From NCBI RefSeq assembly GCF_000002595.2, contig NC_057010.1, positions 3,611,086-3,675,085 of the forward strand: DNA of 64,000 nt. The letters are read 5' to 3'. The notes beneath the pieces are model-generated. The model saw nothing but the letters and a program-made list of their open reading frames with translations, did no database searches and was not told where the DNA came from. The position numbers and the translations under genes were made by a program. Positions 24,801 through 36,248 of this stretch are shown in pieces; within the stretch, counting starts at the first letter, position 1; each line of letters begins with the position of its first letter. The DNA is from Chlamydomonas reinhardtii (taxonomy: Eukaryota > Chlorophyta > Chlorophyceae > Chlamydomonadales > Chlamydomonadaceae).

Positions 24801-25874
24801 GGCTGGCTGCCCGACTGACCCGCCATTTTAGCCTGCAGGAACCACACACGCAACAACGGTTGTGCACAACCGACCACGAGGCATTGATGTTTGATATATG
24901 GGCTGCGTGTTGTTGTTGTTGTTGCAGATTCGCGACCGCATGTATCGCAATGCTTGCCACACAAGTGATGTACACGCCCAGGCCAACTATCATGCTACCC
25001 AGCGCGCCCACGCTCCCGAATGCAATGCAGCGCGGCTCTCCATCGGGTGCGTCCACCCGCATGACTCCTTCCCACACGGACGGCTACACACCCTGATGGG
25101 CAGCTACTCTCTCCCCCCCACCTGCACCCGCCTCCCCCCGCACCAGGAACTGTATGAGCAGCGGGCACTGCCAGGACAGGTCGGTGGCCAGGGCCGCGGG
25201 GTCGTACGACACGGCCTCACGCAGCCAGCTGCAGGCGGGGGGGGGGGCGGCGGGGGCGGGGTGTGTGTAAGTGTCTGTGTCTGTGTGTGTGTGTGGGGGG
25301 GGTGAGTGTGGTGGGTGCGGTGTGAGCACGCCCGTCATTGCCTGATGTGTGGACCACACAGAACGCAGCGGGGTGGTCAGAAGGCTACCCGCGTCATTTT
25401 ATGTATAAGCCTGCATACACTGTCCACATTACAGTGGGCCTCAAGCGCCCTGACGCTGTGCACACGTGCCATCTGCCCCGCCGTGCGCCTCCGCCCCGTC
25501 ATGACGTGCGCCCTCCGTTCTCACCCCGGGTTGCTAGGCGTGTACTCCGCCAACGGCCTGCGGTACAGCCGGTACCGCCCGCCGCCTCCACCTCCGCCCT
25601 TACGCCCCGGCGGCGTGCCTGCAACGACACCAGGTGCAACCACGGTGTTGTGGGGAAACGCAATCTACCGAGTATGAGTGTCTCTTACGAACCGAAACAT
25701 GAACGAAAGGGGGAGGGGCAGTGAAACACGAGGACCCTGCCAATCCGCCCAGGTGCACGCGCCAAACCTACCACCACTGGCGGCAGCGGTGGTTCCGGCT
25801 CCCGGCGGTGGTGCCGCCGCCGCCTCCGCCGTGCCCGCCCCGGTCTCCTCGCTGCGCCGGCGCCTTGACCGCAT
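19901..25874 (-). CDS. Class V PLP-dependent aminotransferase (isopenicillin-N-epimerase-like)
   Basis: Fifteen exons join in frame to 613 aa: 25874-25772, 25618-25525, 25228-25144, 24832-24725, 24458-24385, 24194-24112, 23871-23807, 23569-23474, 22779-22726, 22519-22463, 22163-22044, 21530-21471, 21226-21059, 20812-20306, 20068-19901. The first 130 or so residues are basic and low-complexity. The fold begins at [18 protein letters not shown] signatures are [12 protein letters not shown] (cofactor phosphate region), [10 protein letters not shown] (Asp about 321 contacts the pyridine nitrogen) and TTNLHKWG (Lys about 348, Schiff base). [13 protein letters not shown] matches the epimerase/cysteine-desulfurase-like branch. 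The substrate cannot be read from sequence; proteins of this branch are often labelled isopenicillin N epimerase without proof. An Ala-rich insert sits in the C-terminal domain (exon 14). Upstream frame codes without a start, so the ATG at 25874 is the best but not a certain start. The gene is divergent from PEX10. Confidence 0.87.
21815..21920. repeat. (GT)n microsatellite in aminotransferase intron
   Basis: A GC run followed by about 35 GT units and a decayed GTAT tail. It lies in the intron between exons 11 and 12 (21531-22043). Confidence 0.9.
22981..23475. repeat. C-rich minisatellite starting at a 5' splice site
   Basis: About 20 copies of a 19-22 bp unit, CGCCCCTCCCCCTCCTCAC, preceded by a related CCCCGCCCCCCTTCCTCAC block at 22981-23080. 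It fills most of aminotransferase intron 8 and runs up to the donor at 23473. In gene sense each unit contains GGTGAGGAGGGG, that is, a copy of the splice donor. Confidence 0.9.
24052..24096 (-). repeat. Introner-like intronic repeat, copy in aminotransferase intron 6
   Basis: In gene sense: donor GTGAGAGGC, a G-run, then TGTAAATACCAGCCCAAACT and AAACCAAAACC. The core starts about 30 nt after the donor at 24111, in the same orientation as the copies in three other genes. Confidence 0.75.
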
Positions 25875-26434
25875 GAAGCGTTTGCGGCCCTCCTCCAGCA
25901 CGCGTGTCACTCCCCACGCGACCTTGTCAGATTCAGTTTAGGGGCACGATGCGCACGTTTTATCAGCAGGACGCAGGTCAAGGGGCAAGCGACAAGGCGG
26001 GGCGGGGGAAGATGGGCCAGAGTGTGTCGCCGCGGTGGACGGGTGACGGGTGTTGCATCCAAGCCCTACCCCAGAAGGTGTGCGCCAACAGGCTCACCAA
26101 GACGTAGACTGCCTTGAGGCCAAAGTGTCTCGCTATGTCCGCAACGCCGCCCATTTGCGGTGACTTATGGAAACCAGGTCAAGGGCCAGGTGACGCGCCA
26201 AACAGACGATTATGCTGGCGCTTAAAGCGGACTACGGCCCCACATCGTGTTGCGTTAGTCGTAAATACTAGAGTTAGGTTTGCATACGAGTCATCTTGTT
26301 GTGCTGCGCATGACGTCGTCGCAAAGCCGTCCTTCATTCCAGTCAAGTGCTTTTTCCTTCCTCTGAGACTTACTTATTGTAATTACTCTCATAGTAAAAT
26401 ATACTGCGCTAATTAGCGTGCACAATTGCCAAAA
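25875..26434. promoter_or_regulatory. Shared divergent promoter region, aminotransferase / PEX10
   Basis: 560 bp separate the start codons of two genes pointing away from each other. No TATA box or recognisable operator is evident. The half near PEX10 is more AT-rich than its surroundings, as expected for a 5' UTR and promoter. Confidence 0.5.
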
Positions 26435-28127
26435 ATGGCGCAGGCGCCAGCTCCGCCCTCGGCGCAGCCTCCGCCTGCGGCTTCGCTGTCGTTGCTAGCG
26501 GCATCACAGCCTGACATGGTTCGAGCAAGTCAAAAGGTGAGCCGCGACTCGACAGGGTTCGGGTCCGGATGCCAAATGTGGGGATGCCGACCTGGCACGG
26601 TGTGCTTCGCGCCCACCGCAGGACGACACATATGCTGAGCAGTTTCTGGAGGCGACCAGGGAGGTGGCTCGGCGGCTGTTGGGGCCGTTCCGCGCGCTGC
26701 AATACGCCAGGTGGGGGCGGCACACGCAGCGGCGCAGCGCGCACGGGGCTGCAAGGGACACGTCCGGCACGGGTATCGTGTGACCTTTCGTGCTTTTACC
26801 CAGTGGTAAACCCACATTCCCCCCCATTGCGCGTGCGCTACTAACTTTTCTTTCGGCGTGTCGCGCTATCGCGTCATGCCGGTAACTCCCCCCCAGGGAG
26901 GTGAAGCTTCTGTCCTCGGCGCTGTACCACGGCCTTACCACGGGCCTAGGGCGGGCCACGCTGGGGGAGGAGTACTGCGGCATTGACCAGGTGGCAGCAG
27001 GTGAGTGGGGCGGAGCTGGTCTGGTAGGGGTGGCGGGGTGGCGGGTGGACTGGCTGGCTGCGGGTTTGGAGCTTGGCTATGGTGGTGGTGATGGGGCGAT
27101 GGCACTGACGATGGCGCTTACGGTGGCGCTGGTGCTGGTGGTGGGGCGGGCTGGGGGGAGACGCTGCCCGTTGGCTTGCACTATGACCGACTCCTGACAC
27201 ACTACCCCACTCGTGCCGCAGTGGATGCGCGTGCGCCCAGCCTGCCTCGGCGTCTGCTGCTGGCGGCGTTGCTCAGTGCAGGGCCCTACGCCGCAGACCG
27301 ACTGGCAGGTGAGCGGCCAGCCCGGATGATGAGGCGCGAGGCGTAGAAGGGGCGGGTGCTCAGGCAAGGCACACGCTTGTGCTCAGGCTAGGCTTACGCT
27401 TGTTGTCCATGTGTACTTATGTATGGACGCGGGGATTTGTTGTCTGTGTGCACGTTATCTTGCGAACGCGGAGGGCTTGTATGTCGCGCCTGTGCCGCCG
27501 CAGGTAGGCTGGACAGCGCCGCCGAGGACGCGGCCATGGCGGAGGAGATGGAGGCGGCGGCGGCGGGGGCGGCAGAAGCTGAGGCTGGAAAGGCTGAGGC
27601 GCTGGCAGCGGCTGGCGCCTCGGGCAGGGAAGTGGGCGTCACAGGCCAAGAGTCGTGGTCTCCGGGGCCGGCAGCGGGGGTCCGCGCGGAGGAGGAGGCG
27701 GCAGGAGCTGCAGGGGAGTGGGGCCCAGCAGCGGACGAGGCGGACGGTGCCGGCCCGGGCCCGGGGTCGTCAGCGGCGGAGCAGCAGCGGCGGCTGGCGG
27801 CGGGGTCAGGGCCTGGCTGGCGCCGTGCAGGGGAGGGCGGGAGAGGCGGCTCGTGGCTGCGGGTGCTGCTGGCGGCGGCGGCGGCGCGGCGGGCGCGGTG
27901 GTGGCGGGCGCTGGTGCTGGCGTGGCCGCGAGCCAGGTGCGGGCAGGCAGGGGCGTGGCGTGGGGAGGCGCACACGTGTGCACGCTGTGGAAGAAGCGCA
28001 GTTTGCCCGTGTGCTCGCTTCCACTGAGCACAGCGCAGCACTGGCTAGCTCGTGTGACCACGCGTGCCGTCCGTGTACTTACTAAACGTACACACGCGCG
28101 CGACACGTACACACACAGACACACGAA

Positions 28128-28169
<42 letters not shown>

Positions 28170-30637
28170 TACACACAAACACGCACACACACGCGCGCGC
28201 TTGTCATCTCCCTCTACTCACAAGCACACGCGCCCTCTGCCCCCGGAACAAGAACACGAGCATATCCGTCTCCTCCGCGTTCTATGGGTTCTGGGTTGGC
28301 ACTGCTTAATTTTGGGATCGGAATGAACTACACACACACACGAACACACACAACACATGAAACACACACGCACGCACACACACACACACACGCACACACA
28401 CACACACATGCACACACGCAGGCCGCTGCTGGTGTACCTGGGGCGGCTGCACCTGGCGCTGTTCTACGGCGCGGGCGCCTACTACGGCCTGGCGCACAGG
28501 CTGGCGGGAGTGAGGTACAGCGCCAACATGCGGCCGCTGGCGGGGTGAGCGGCGGGGAGGGAGGGAGGTGGAGGCGGGAGGGGGGTTGTAAGTACTAGCC
28601 CAAACTTAACCAAACTAAGCTTGCACGAGCGGAGCACAGGTAGAGGCGTAAGTTGCAAGCGATAGTGCTTGGGGGTGGGGGTGGGGACGGGGCCGAAGGG
28701 GTCTACGCTTGGGCGCGGCGGTTCGGTGGGTGGCCGTGTCTGGGCATTCAAGCTGAGAGAAGGACGAGGAGCATGGTGGACAGCCACCCTCACACCTGCT
28801 CCCTCAGCTCCCTCGCCCCCGTGCTTCGGCCCGACGAGCACCCACGCTGCGCACACCTAGCGCACGGGCCTCTACCATGCGTCTCTGTGTGCTTTTGTAC
28901 ACACGCAAACGCACACACACACACACACACACACAGACACGCACACGTGCAAACGCACCTACACACACCTGCGCACCCACACTCCCTGCACGCAGCCGCT
29001 CCTCCTACCGGGTGCTGGGGCTGCTGCTGGGGCTGCAGCTGGGCGTGACGGCGGCGGTGCAGGTGGGCGGGCGGGGTGGAGGTTGGGGCTGGGGCCGTGT
29101 GGACTGCCGGGCAGGGCAGGTGCCTTGTTGACGGGCTCAGCGGGTCGGCGGCCACTAGGCGGCGTGGACGGGCGGGTGGGCAGCCAGGCATCCAGGCAGG
29201 CAGGCAGGCAGGCTACGGTTCATTAGCTCGTTGGCGTCACAATTAAGGACCTCACGCCCCTACTGCGCCCAACGCCGCCCCCCCCCCCCACACACACACA
29301 CGCATACACGCACACGCGTCAGGCACGGGCGGCCGTGAAGCGGGCCGTGGTGGCGGCAGCAGCAAGGCGGCGGCAGCAACAGGGCCTGCCCGGCGAGGCC
29401 GGCAGCGGCACCGGCGGTGGCGCGGGCGTACGGCAACGCTATGCGGACGAGGACGAGCCTGCCGTATTCCTGGACGGTTACGACGATGACGGAGAGGAGG
29501 ACGAGCTGAACATGACGTCAGCAGCCGTACGGGACGGCTTGGAAACTGGCGGCGCGTCGGCGGGGGTTGGCGGGCAAGTGAGCCGCTCGGAAGTGGCAAC
29601 GGCGGCGGCGACGCGAGGGCTGACGGAGGCTCACGGCAGCAGCGGCGGGCGCTCAACTGGGAGCGGCGGCGGCGGTGGCGGCGCCGCTGGGGAGGGCTGG
29701 GAGCGGGTGGATGCGAGTGAGGCGCTGCCGCCACAGGAGCAGGAGCAGGGGGCAACTGGAGCTCCCGGCGCAACGGGCAATGTTGATGGTGCAGTCGGCG
29801 GCGGCGGCGGCGGCGGTTGGGAGGCTGACCTGTTTGGTCTGAAGCGGCCTGGGGCCGATGCCGGGGCTGCCGCTGCTGCTCCGTCGCTGCCGACGCAAAC
29901 CCGCGGGAGAGGTGCGCAACCCAACCAGGCGGCGTCAGGAGCAGCAGCCGTGCACGCGCAGCCAGCAACGGGAGCAGCAACGGAAGGGAAAGCAGCGGCA
30001 GGGGCGGCGGGTGCGGTGGTGATTCCGGTTCTGACATCTCTGCGGCAGTGCCCGCTGTGCCTGTCGCCCAAGAGCCACCCGGCCAGCACGCCGTGTGGAC
30101 ACACCTTCTGCTGGAGCTGCATCGCGACCTGGTGCGTGTGGGCTTGTGCCGGGGGGGGATGCTGGGGGGGTGGGGGGCGGGAGCGGAGGGCGCAGCATGC
30201 ATGGCATGGGGTGTGCGGGCGGCATGGGGACAGACCTACTGGGCTGTAGCAGGGCCCGCAGTACGGTATGCACAGCGGACACGGCGGGCGGACGGGGCGA
30301 GCGGATGGGGGCTAGCGCTGGCCGCTGGCTCTTGCGTGGCAAGGCGTGCGCGGGGGTCAGGTGCAGGCTCGGCGTGTTGCGGGCACCCGGATGTTGCGCA
30401 GGGGACGCACAAAGCCTGCTGCGCATTCACCCCCACAGGCCCTCAACCCCGCGCGCCCCCTCCCATCACCACAAACACACACACGCCCGCCACTGTCTTT
30501 GCGCTTTGTTTTCCTTGTGCTCTCTGACACACGCCCGCCCGTTGTCGTGCAGGTGTGGCGAGAAGCCGGAGTGCCCGCTGTGCCGCGCGCCCGTGGCGCT
30601 GCAGCAGCTGGTGGCGCTGTACCACACAAACTGCTGA
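26435..30637 (+). CDS. PEX10: Peroxin 10, RING E3 ligase subunit of the peroxisomal import machinery
   Basis: Peroxisomal membrane RING protein that, with PEX2 and PEX12, ubiquitinates the import receptor PEX5 for recycling. Nine exons (26435-26536, 26622-26710, 26897-27000, 27222-27308, 27504-27936, 28422-28544, 28996-29062, 29323-30131, 30553-30637) join to 632 aa. The N-terminal Pex2/Pex12 domain is visible as [42 protein letters not shown] and [16 protein letters not shown]. The C-terminal C3HC4 RING uses Cys578, 581, 593, His595, Cys598, 601, 612 and 615 (CPLC...CGHTFCWSC...CPLCR), closely matching plant PEX10. The protein is nearly twice the usual length because of an Ala/Glu-rich insert (exon 5) and a Gly/Ala-rich linker (exon 8) before the RING. 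No peroxisomal matrix signal is expected or seen. Confidence 0.93.
28131..28168. repeat. (CA)n microsatellite in PEX10 intron 5
   Basis: About 19 CA units, followed by decayed CACG tracts. A second (CA)n tract lies at 28366-28419 in the same intron and runs up to the 3' splice site at 28421. Confidence 0.9.
28366..28419. repeat. (CA)n tract abutting the PEX10 exon 6 acceptor
   Basis: CACACA repeats with CG and TG interruptions occupy the polypyrimidine-tract position directly before the acceptor CAG at 28419-28421. Confidence 0.85.
28579..28660 (+). repeat. Introner-like intronic repeat, copy in PEX10 intron 6
   Basis: G-run, TTGTAAGTACTAGCCCAAAC, TTAACCAAACT, then CGAGCGGAGCACAGGTAGAG. It begins about 35 nt behind the donor at 28545. 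The GAGCGGAGCACAGG block is shared with the copy at 63673-63815. Confidence 0.8.
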
Positions 30638-32406
30638 GACACGTGACTTTTCAGGCGTGACAACTGGGGATTCTAGCGCAACCGCGCGTGTATGTGCTAG
30701 GAAAGCGCAAAGGGCAAAGGAGTTGTACGATGTATGGCATGTGCGTGCCGCTGGTGTGCAATGGGGATGGTGCGGCATGGTTGTGCAAGTGTTGTGCGAA
30801 TGGGACGAGATGGGATGCGCAGGCAGGGTGCCTGCTGCGGCGTAAGACACAGGTTGGCTTGGCATGATGAGGTGCGTACGGCGGCTTGGGCTTCTATTTG
30901 GCTTGGTGGAGACGTTTGTTTGCCGGTGGCGGTGCGGGTGTGGTGCAGTGCGGACAGCGGAGGGCGGAGGAGTGGCGCAGCGGTGTGCGTGTGGTGGGTT
31001 GTCAAGAGGCGGTTGCGGTGGAGAAGGGCCTGCTCCAGTCCTCCATGTTCATTTCTGTGCGTAACGCAACCAAGAATGATAAGTGCCGCGCTGTCATGTC
31101 TCGCGATGGGACACAGCTGTCAATCTGTCGTAAGCACATGCTTATATCCGTAACCCGATGCCTTCTCCTCTCGCTGGCCTTGTGCGTCAATCTGACGCAG
31201 TCAGCGCTGTGCCGCCGTTCCATCAGCCACCGCGCGCTGCAGCGCTGCTGTTGTCATCTTGGTGGCTTTGTGGCCTCGCATCCCTGACAGCGACAGGCTC
31301 CCGCACACCTGTTCACCCTGACAGCCCACCCCCTAGCCATCACCCAGACACCCACCTGTCATGTTCACCCCATCCCTTTAGCCACCACCTGCCTACTTCC
31401 CGTTTCCGTACCGTACGAGCGCCTTTGCCATACCATATTCAGACGGGTGTCTCGCAATCTATCGTATGGTTACAGGATGAATCCAGATGTTCAACCACGC
31501 CTTGCCTGCTGTTGAGGTCACTGGCGCCTCACCATCACAACCCGACCGTGCTTGCAACTCGCCAGGTGCACCATGCCCCACTCCTAGAAGAATCATCCCA
31601 CATGAATCTATCAGGCATTAAAGCTACAACCCCATCAAAGTCCCTCTATGATGAATTCAGAAGCCTTTGCTCCGTCTCGTCACTAACACATCGTACAGAC
31701 CATCGCCCTTGCCTGTGACTGTGTCCGACAGACCCACTGCGGCACAAACCCTATCGGCCTATCACGCATCTTCACTGTAACTTGGTCCGGTGTCCGGTCA
31801 TTAGGGTTCTCCAGTCCGGGGGCATGCCCAATCCGCAATGCCATTCGAACCCACGAGCAAGCCAACTCATCACTCCTCCGCATCACTTGCCCACCATGAC
31901 ACATGCTTGTTTGATTCACAGCGAGTCACAATCTCTCAGTCCGTCAGTGCCTCTCCACAGACATGACACACCACCGTTTCTCTCAGCAGCAACACCATAG
32001 GCCTACTAGGTGGCCACATCACACTCTTCGTCGCTACCTACTAACAAGCAGGACGTAGCAACGGCGAACACCAAATACGCGTTCCTAGCCGGGACAAACC
32101 TTTGTCCTTAACGGTCCTGATGGTGATACACAACCGCAAGCCCCAGCATGGGCGCGGGCAAACACTGCGAAGAATAAGTACGCCTATATTTACTGGGTAA
32201 GCCATGTGCCCTAGAAGAATCGCCCTAAGCTTATCGGTTGCGGGCGACTGGGGCTGCTCCACATCAACGCACGCGCCTCGAGCGCCTCCGACCCACATCC
32301 GCAAGATGCATGCTGAAACCACCTCCAGGCGCTAGGCGCGGCGCTGTCATCAAGATGCGCAGACGCACGGCCCCTTAGCTATTGCCTCGGAACGTACGCC
32401 GCAAGC
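30638..32406. other. Convergent intergenic region
   Basis: 3' ends of PEX10 (plus) and a small minus-strand gene face each other over 1.8 kb. No supported gene. A 186-codon plus-strand frame at 31158-31718 is Pro/His/Ser-rich noise. Candidate TGTAA signals lie at 31776-31780 (plus) and 31470-31474 (minus), which would make the transcripts overlap. Confidence 0.5.
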
Positions 32407-33249
32407 TTAGAAGTACTTGGCGATGGCCTCCGCCGTAACAGGGTCAGTGGTGCGGTGGCCGCCGAACATGCTCATGAAGCGGACAGAGCCGGCGCTGGCC
32501 GAGGTGCTGGCGGAGAGGTTCAGGGCGCCCACGGCGGACGGAATGCTGCCGATGCGCACGCCGGGGCCGTCACCTGTGGAGAGGCGGAAAGGGCGAATGG
32601 GAGGGGGGGAGGTCCGGTGAGTTCCTGATGTGCCGTGCGCGTGAAGCTTCACACATCCGCCGTCATCCGCTGGACCGGGGGGCCGCGGCAAGGCCACCAG
32701 GTCAAAGCCCTAACCGGTCTCGCAACAGCCTGACCCGCGGCAGGCAACCACGGGGTATTCCGGCCGCACAAAAAACATCGGTGCGCTACGCCTGGACGCC
32801 ACGGTGCCGGCTACCGACGCCGCGGAACGGTCGCCACCGGAAAGCGCGCGGTCAATTGGAGGAGGAAAACCCTAGCTATACTAAACGTTGGTGACCCTGA
32901 CTAGTCACGACAGCCCCAAACCCCAGCTCCTGTCAAGGCTTACCCTCGGTGGTGGGGCCTGTCGAGGAGGCTCGGGTCGCCGCGCTGGTCGACATGTTAA
33001 CGGAAGCAGCAGCGCGCGTAGCCGTGGCGGCCGCGGCAGCGCGACCGAAATACTGCAAGGCAGAGGGGCACGTCAGGACTTGACGTCAGCAGCTGACGAC
33101 GCCTCGCGGCGACAAAGGAACAATTGTGATGGCCTCGCGGTCCGGTGCAACAGGCGTTGAGTACTTGCGCCCAGTACAGCTGCACACAAGCTTACCCGTC
33201 CAATCAGCGCAGCGTCGGCAGCCACCTCCATAATTGCCTTGGTCGCCAT
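32407..33249 (-). CDS. Small hypothetical protein, 109 aa
   Basis: I do not recognise this protein. Three exons (33249-33196, 33052-32944, 32573-32407) with consensus introns and matching phases give 109 aa. Residues 1-50 (MATKAIMEVAADAALIGRYF... then an Ala/Arg/Thr/Ser-rich segment) have only two acidic residues and could be a mitochondrial or plastid targeting sequence. Residues 54-109 contain GPGVRIGSIPSAVGAL, a Ser/Ala stretch and the C-terminus FMSMFGGHRTTDPVTAEAIA followed by KYF. No transmembrane segment is visible. Small size, clean splicing and a clear C-terminal block suggest a real, possibly conserved algal protein. Confidence 0.6.
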
Positions 33250-33988
33250 CGGAATGTGTTTGACGTAAGACAAGAAAGCTGAGGGCTTACGCGCCTGATT
33301 CAGATTATCGAGGTAGAGGAGCTAGGATGGGAGTCAGAGAGCTTGACGAGACGTCGGGCGACGGCGAGGAGTGCGACGAAGGGAGTTGGTAGAAGTCGAC
33401 TGGACGCAGCTGAAAGTAGTCTGGCAGTCGCGTGCGCTGCTTGTATATTGTGTTTGCGATGTTGTGTATGCGTATCCCGAGTTTAAGAATAAGTATGATG
33501 ACGCAGGCGAGGGCGACGTCTTATATGGGGCCCTTTCGAAAGGTGACCGATCCGACGTCCGCGTGACACCGCAGAAACGCTGACGCGTTTCACACGCGGA
33601 CGTAAACCACTTCCAAGCATACAGAAATGAAACAGAAACACATCGCGCCCAACGACGGCGCTGCAGCAAGGTGGTCAGCTCCAAGGTCCGCACACACATC
33701 CTCGCTCAGCATCGTAATCGGTGACGGTAGCCCCCCAAATGCCGCGCTGACACACCAACTAATGCTCTGCCTAGCGGCACCCAACCAACCCAAACACGGC
33801 CGGTGCTGCCGTGGCGCCAAGTACCTCGCAACGAACCAACCAACGCATCTGGCGCCAGCTCAGCGGCACGTCCAAAAGCCCGCTGCGATTGTCCTTCCAC
33901 GCTGGCCGCCACCTGTCCGCAGCTTTCCAGGATCTCGACGCCCTCTGCTGCAGCCGCTCATGGTCCTTTGCGAAGCTTGTTCATGCAT
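33250..33988. other. Intergenic with a possible unassigned coding island
   Basis: Holds the start region of the 109-aa gene and the 3' end of the next minus-strand gene. At 33955-33790 the minus strand has a frame with good codon use (EGVEILESCGQVAASVEGQS...) behind a CAG acceptor, but I could not join it to the upstream gene in phase. Confidence 0.4.
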
Positions 33989-35900
33989 TCAGGCCCCCTC
34001 GTCTTGTGCCGCCTCCAACACTGCTTCCGCCTGAGCCTCCTGCCAGTGCCAGTCCCAGTCAGCTTCCTCGTCGGGCCCGCCGACAGCATCATCATCCGGG
34101 TTAGGCTGCAACAGCGGCTGCAGCAGGCTCTGCGCCATGGCTGCGCCTGCTGGCCCCCGGGCGGACTCATACAGCTGCTGCGATGCGGCTGCACGGCCAG
34201 CCTCGCGGCCGCTGCCGCTGCTGCGACGCGTGCCGGGTCCTGCCCCTGCCCCTACCCCCGCCTTTGCCTCTGCCCCCGACCCCGATGGGCGCCCAACCCC
34301 AGACGTGCGCGCACCTGTCGCCTGCGGCCGATCCTGCTGCTGCTGTCGTGGTTGTAGCTGCCGGGCAGCACCCGCCCGGGAGGACACTCCTCCAGCTCCG
34401 GACTGGCCTGCCACTGGCGCCACCACTGACGGCGCTGCCGCCTGGCCATCGGGTGCCACGCGCAGCGGCGGCAGTCCGGAGTAGAGCGCCGTGCCGGGCC
34501 CGGAGGGCGGGGAGGCAGATCGAGAGCGGACGGCCTGTGCATGCACGCGGGCGTGCGAGGGTGTTGTGAGGAGAAGCAAAAAGGTAGACCTTTGCGTGGT
34601 CGAAGCAGCATAGTCCCTGCCGGCCCAGCCTCTCCTAAGCTAATCACCGTCTAACGGCGAGGTGTAACAACGCCCTCGCTATCACACCCGCGGCTGCCAC
34701 CCACCCGCAACTGCTGTTGCTGCTGCTGGTACAGGCGCTTGGCCGCCACTGCCCGCTGCAGCGGCTCCCGGTTAAGCACCGCCGCCCCGCCAGTGCTGTT
34801 GCCAGTGCCAGGCTGGGCCCCACCATCAGCCAACGGTGCCTCTGGCCGTGGTGTTCCTGCAGCTGAGCCGGCCGCCGTTGAAGCGCCGCCGCCGGCCTGA
34901 CTCCTGCCCTGGCCTCGCGACGTTGGCCCTTGCCGGCCGCCATTTGACCCGCCTCCGCCACCCCCGCCGCCTGCTGCCGCCGCCCCTGCTCCGGGCCCTG
35001 CCCCTGCCCCGACCCCTGCCCCTGCTGTGCTGTTGTTGCTGCTGGGCGGTATGGCGGCCTTGAGGGCGGTGAGCAGGCCCTTGTACGAGTCCCGTAGCAG
35101 CGCGGTGAAGGCCTCGTCCCGGTCCGGCATGGAGCGGCTGGCCTGGTATGATTGCGTTGGTTGTGATGGTGGTATTGAGCGGTGGCGATGGTGATAATGG
35201 CGGTGGTGATTGGCGGTGGTGGTGTGGGTGACTCGGCTAGGGGTTGACGTTGCGGGAAGGAGAAACCGCAAACAAGGATGGACCGGAACTAGAACTGTGT
35301 GCCGAGCCCTTGGTCCACTGTGCCCGGTACGATACCTTACTCAGCCGCCAGCTGGGACTCAGCACTTACCTCACTGATGTCACGCAGCAGTCGCAGCACA
35401 CCGCGACACCGCTCATTGACTTGGCGCTGCGTCAAGGGCTGGAGCGGCACGCCCGCTGTAGCGTCACCCACGCCAGCGGCAGCGGTGGGCGCATCCCCTG
35501 ACGCTGCGCCTCCCCGTGTTGATGGGGCTTCCGAGTTTGCTGTTACCGCCAGACTCACGCTCGTCGTGCCTACGGAGACCTCAACGGTTGCTGCGGGGGG
35601 CAAGGGCTCGGCATCCCCCTCGGTTGTGACCCCGCCAGCAGGCTGCCAGGTCCCCGCCCGCAGCTCCTCCTGGGCCTCCTCTAGCTCCGCGACGTGGCGC
35701 TCGCGAGCTTCTTCTGCATTCTTTCGTCGCGCTGCTGCCTCCACGCGCCGGCGTTCTGCGACCTCGACCTGCTGCTCAACATTCTTAAGGTCTGCCTCAA
35801 GTGCGGCTGTTGAGGCCAGGAGTTCTTGTACTTCTTCTTCTAAGAGAATGAATGACCGGTCAAAGCTTGGCGGGGCTATTGTGGCCGCGGCAGGCACCAT
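33989..35900 (-). CDS. Hypothetical coiled-coil protein with Gln/Gly/Ala-rich C-terminal half
   Basis: I do not recognise this gene. Three exons (35900-35370, 35142-34705, 34534-33989) join to 504 aa. Residues about 10-90 are a strong coiled coil with Glu/Ala/Arg heptads (EEEVQELLASTAALEADLKN and following), then a Ser/Thr/Ala-rich spacer. Exon 2 starts with a conserved-looking block, MPDRDEAFTALLRDSYKGLL, followed by poly-Gly and Gln-rich sequence. Exon 3 ends with an acidic, Trp-containing helix (DEEADWDWHWQEAQAEAVLE). It could be a structural or adaptor protein. The last exon might be incomplete: a possible further coding island lies just downstream (33955-33790). It is tandem with RFC2, 348 bp downstream of its stop. 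Confidence 0.6.
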
Positions 35901-35983
35901 CCTCTAGTGTTTGCGCGACTGCAAGTGAAAGGCTGCTAGTTCAGGCCTCCATTCCTTGGCATGTATGCAATAGGATGATTTTG

Positions 35984-35988
35984 TTACA
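35984..35988 (-). terminator. TGTAA polyadenylation signal of RFC2
   Basis: Minus-strand TGTAAC about 260 nt after the RFC2 stop codon at 36249, within the 348-bp gap before the next gene. Confidence 0.45.
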
Positions 35989-36248
35989 CGCACTGCCAAC
36001 ACGCTGTGCTGTGCGCCAAATCCTGTGCCGAAACACGCGCACACATCATTTCCTCGTTGTCAATTACCCCCCTGTCCGGCTCAATTGCGCTTCTCCACCT
36101 GCCCGCCCTTGGCCTCCACACCTTTCGTCCCCCTCCCCACCAGTCAACGTACTCCAAAACAACCCGCCGAACGCCGCCTCAACACTCCCAACCATTACGC
36201 TGCATCCTGCATGCCCGTGCGTGCGCGCGCCATGCCGTTGTGCGCCCG

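Noticed and set aside
29252-30202. 316-codon minus-strand frame opposite PEX10 exon 8
   Set aside because: Antisense of the Gly/Ala linker; the plus strand carries the RING.
31158-31718. 186-codon plus-strand frame
   Set aside because: Pro/His/Ser-rich noise between two convergent genes, no splice or homology support.
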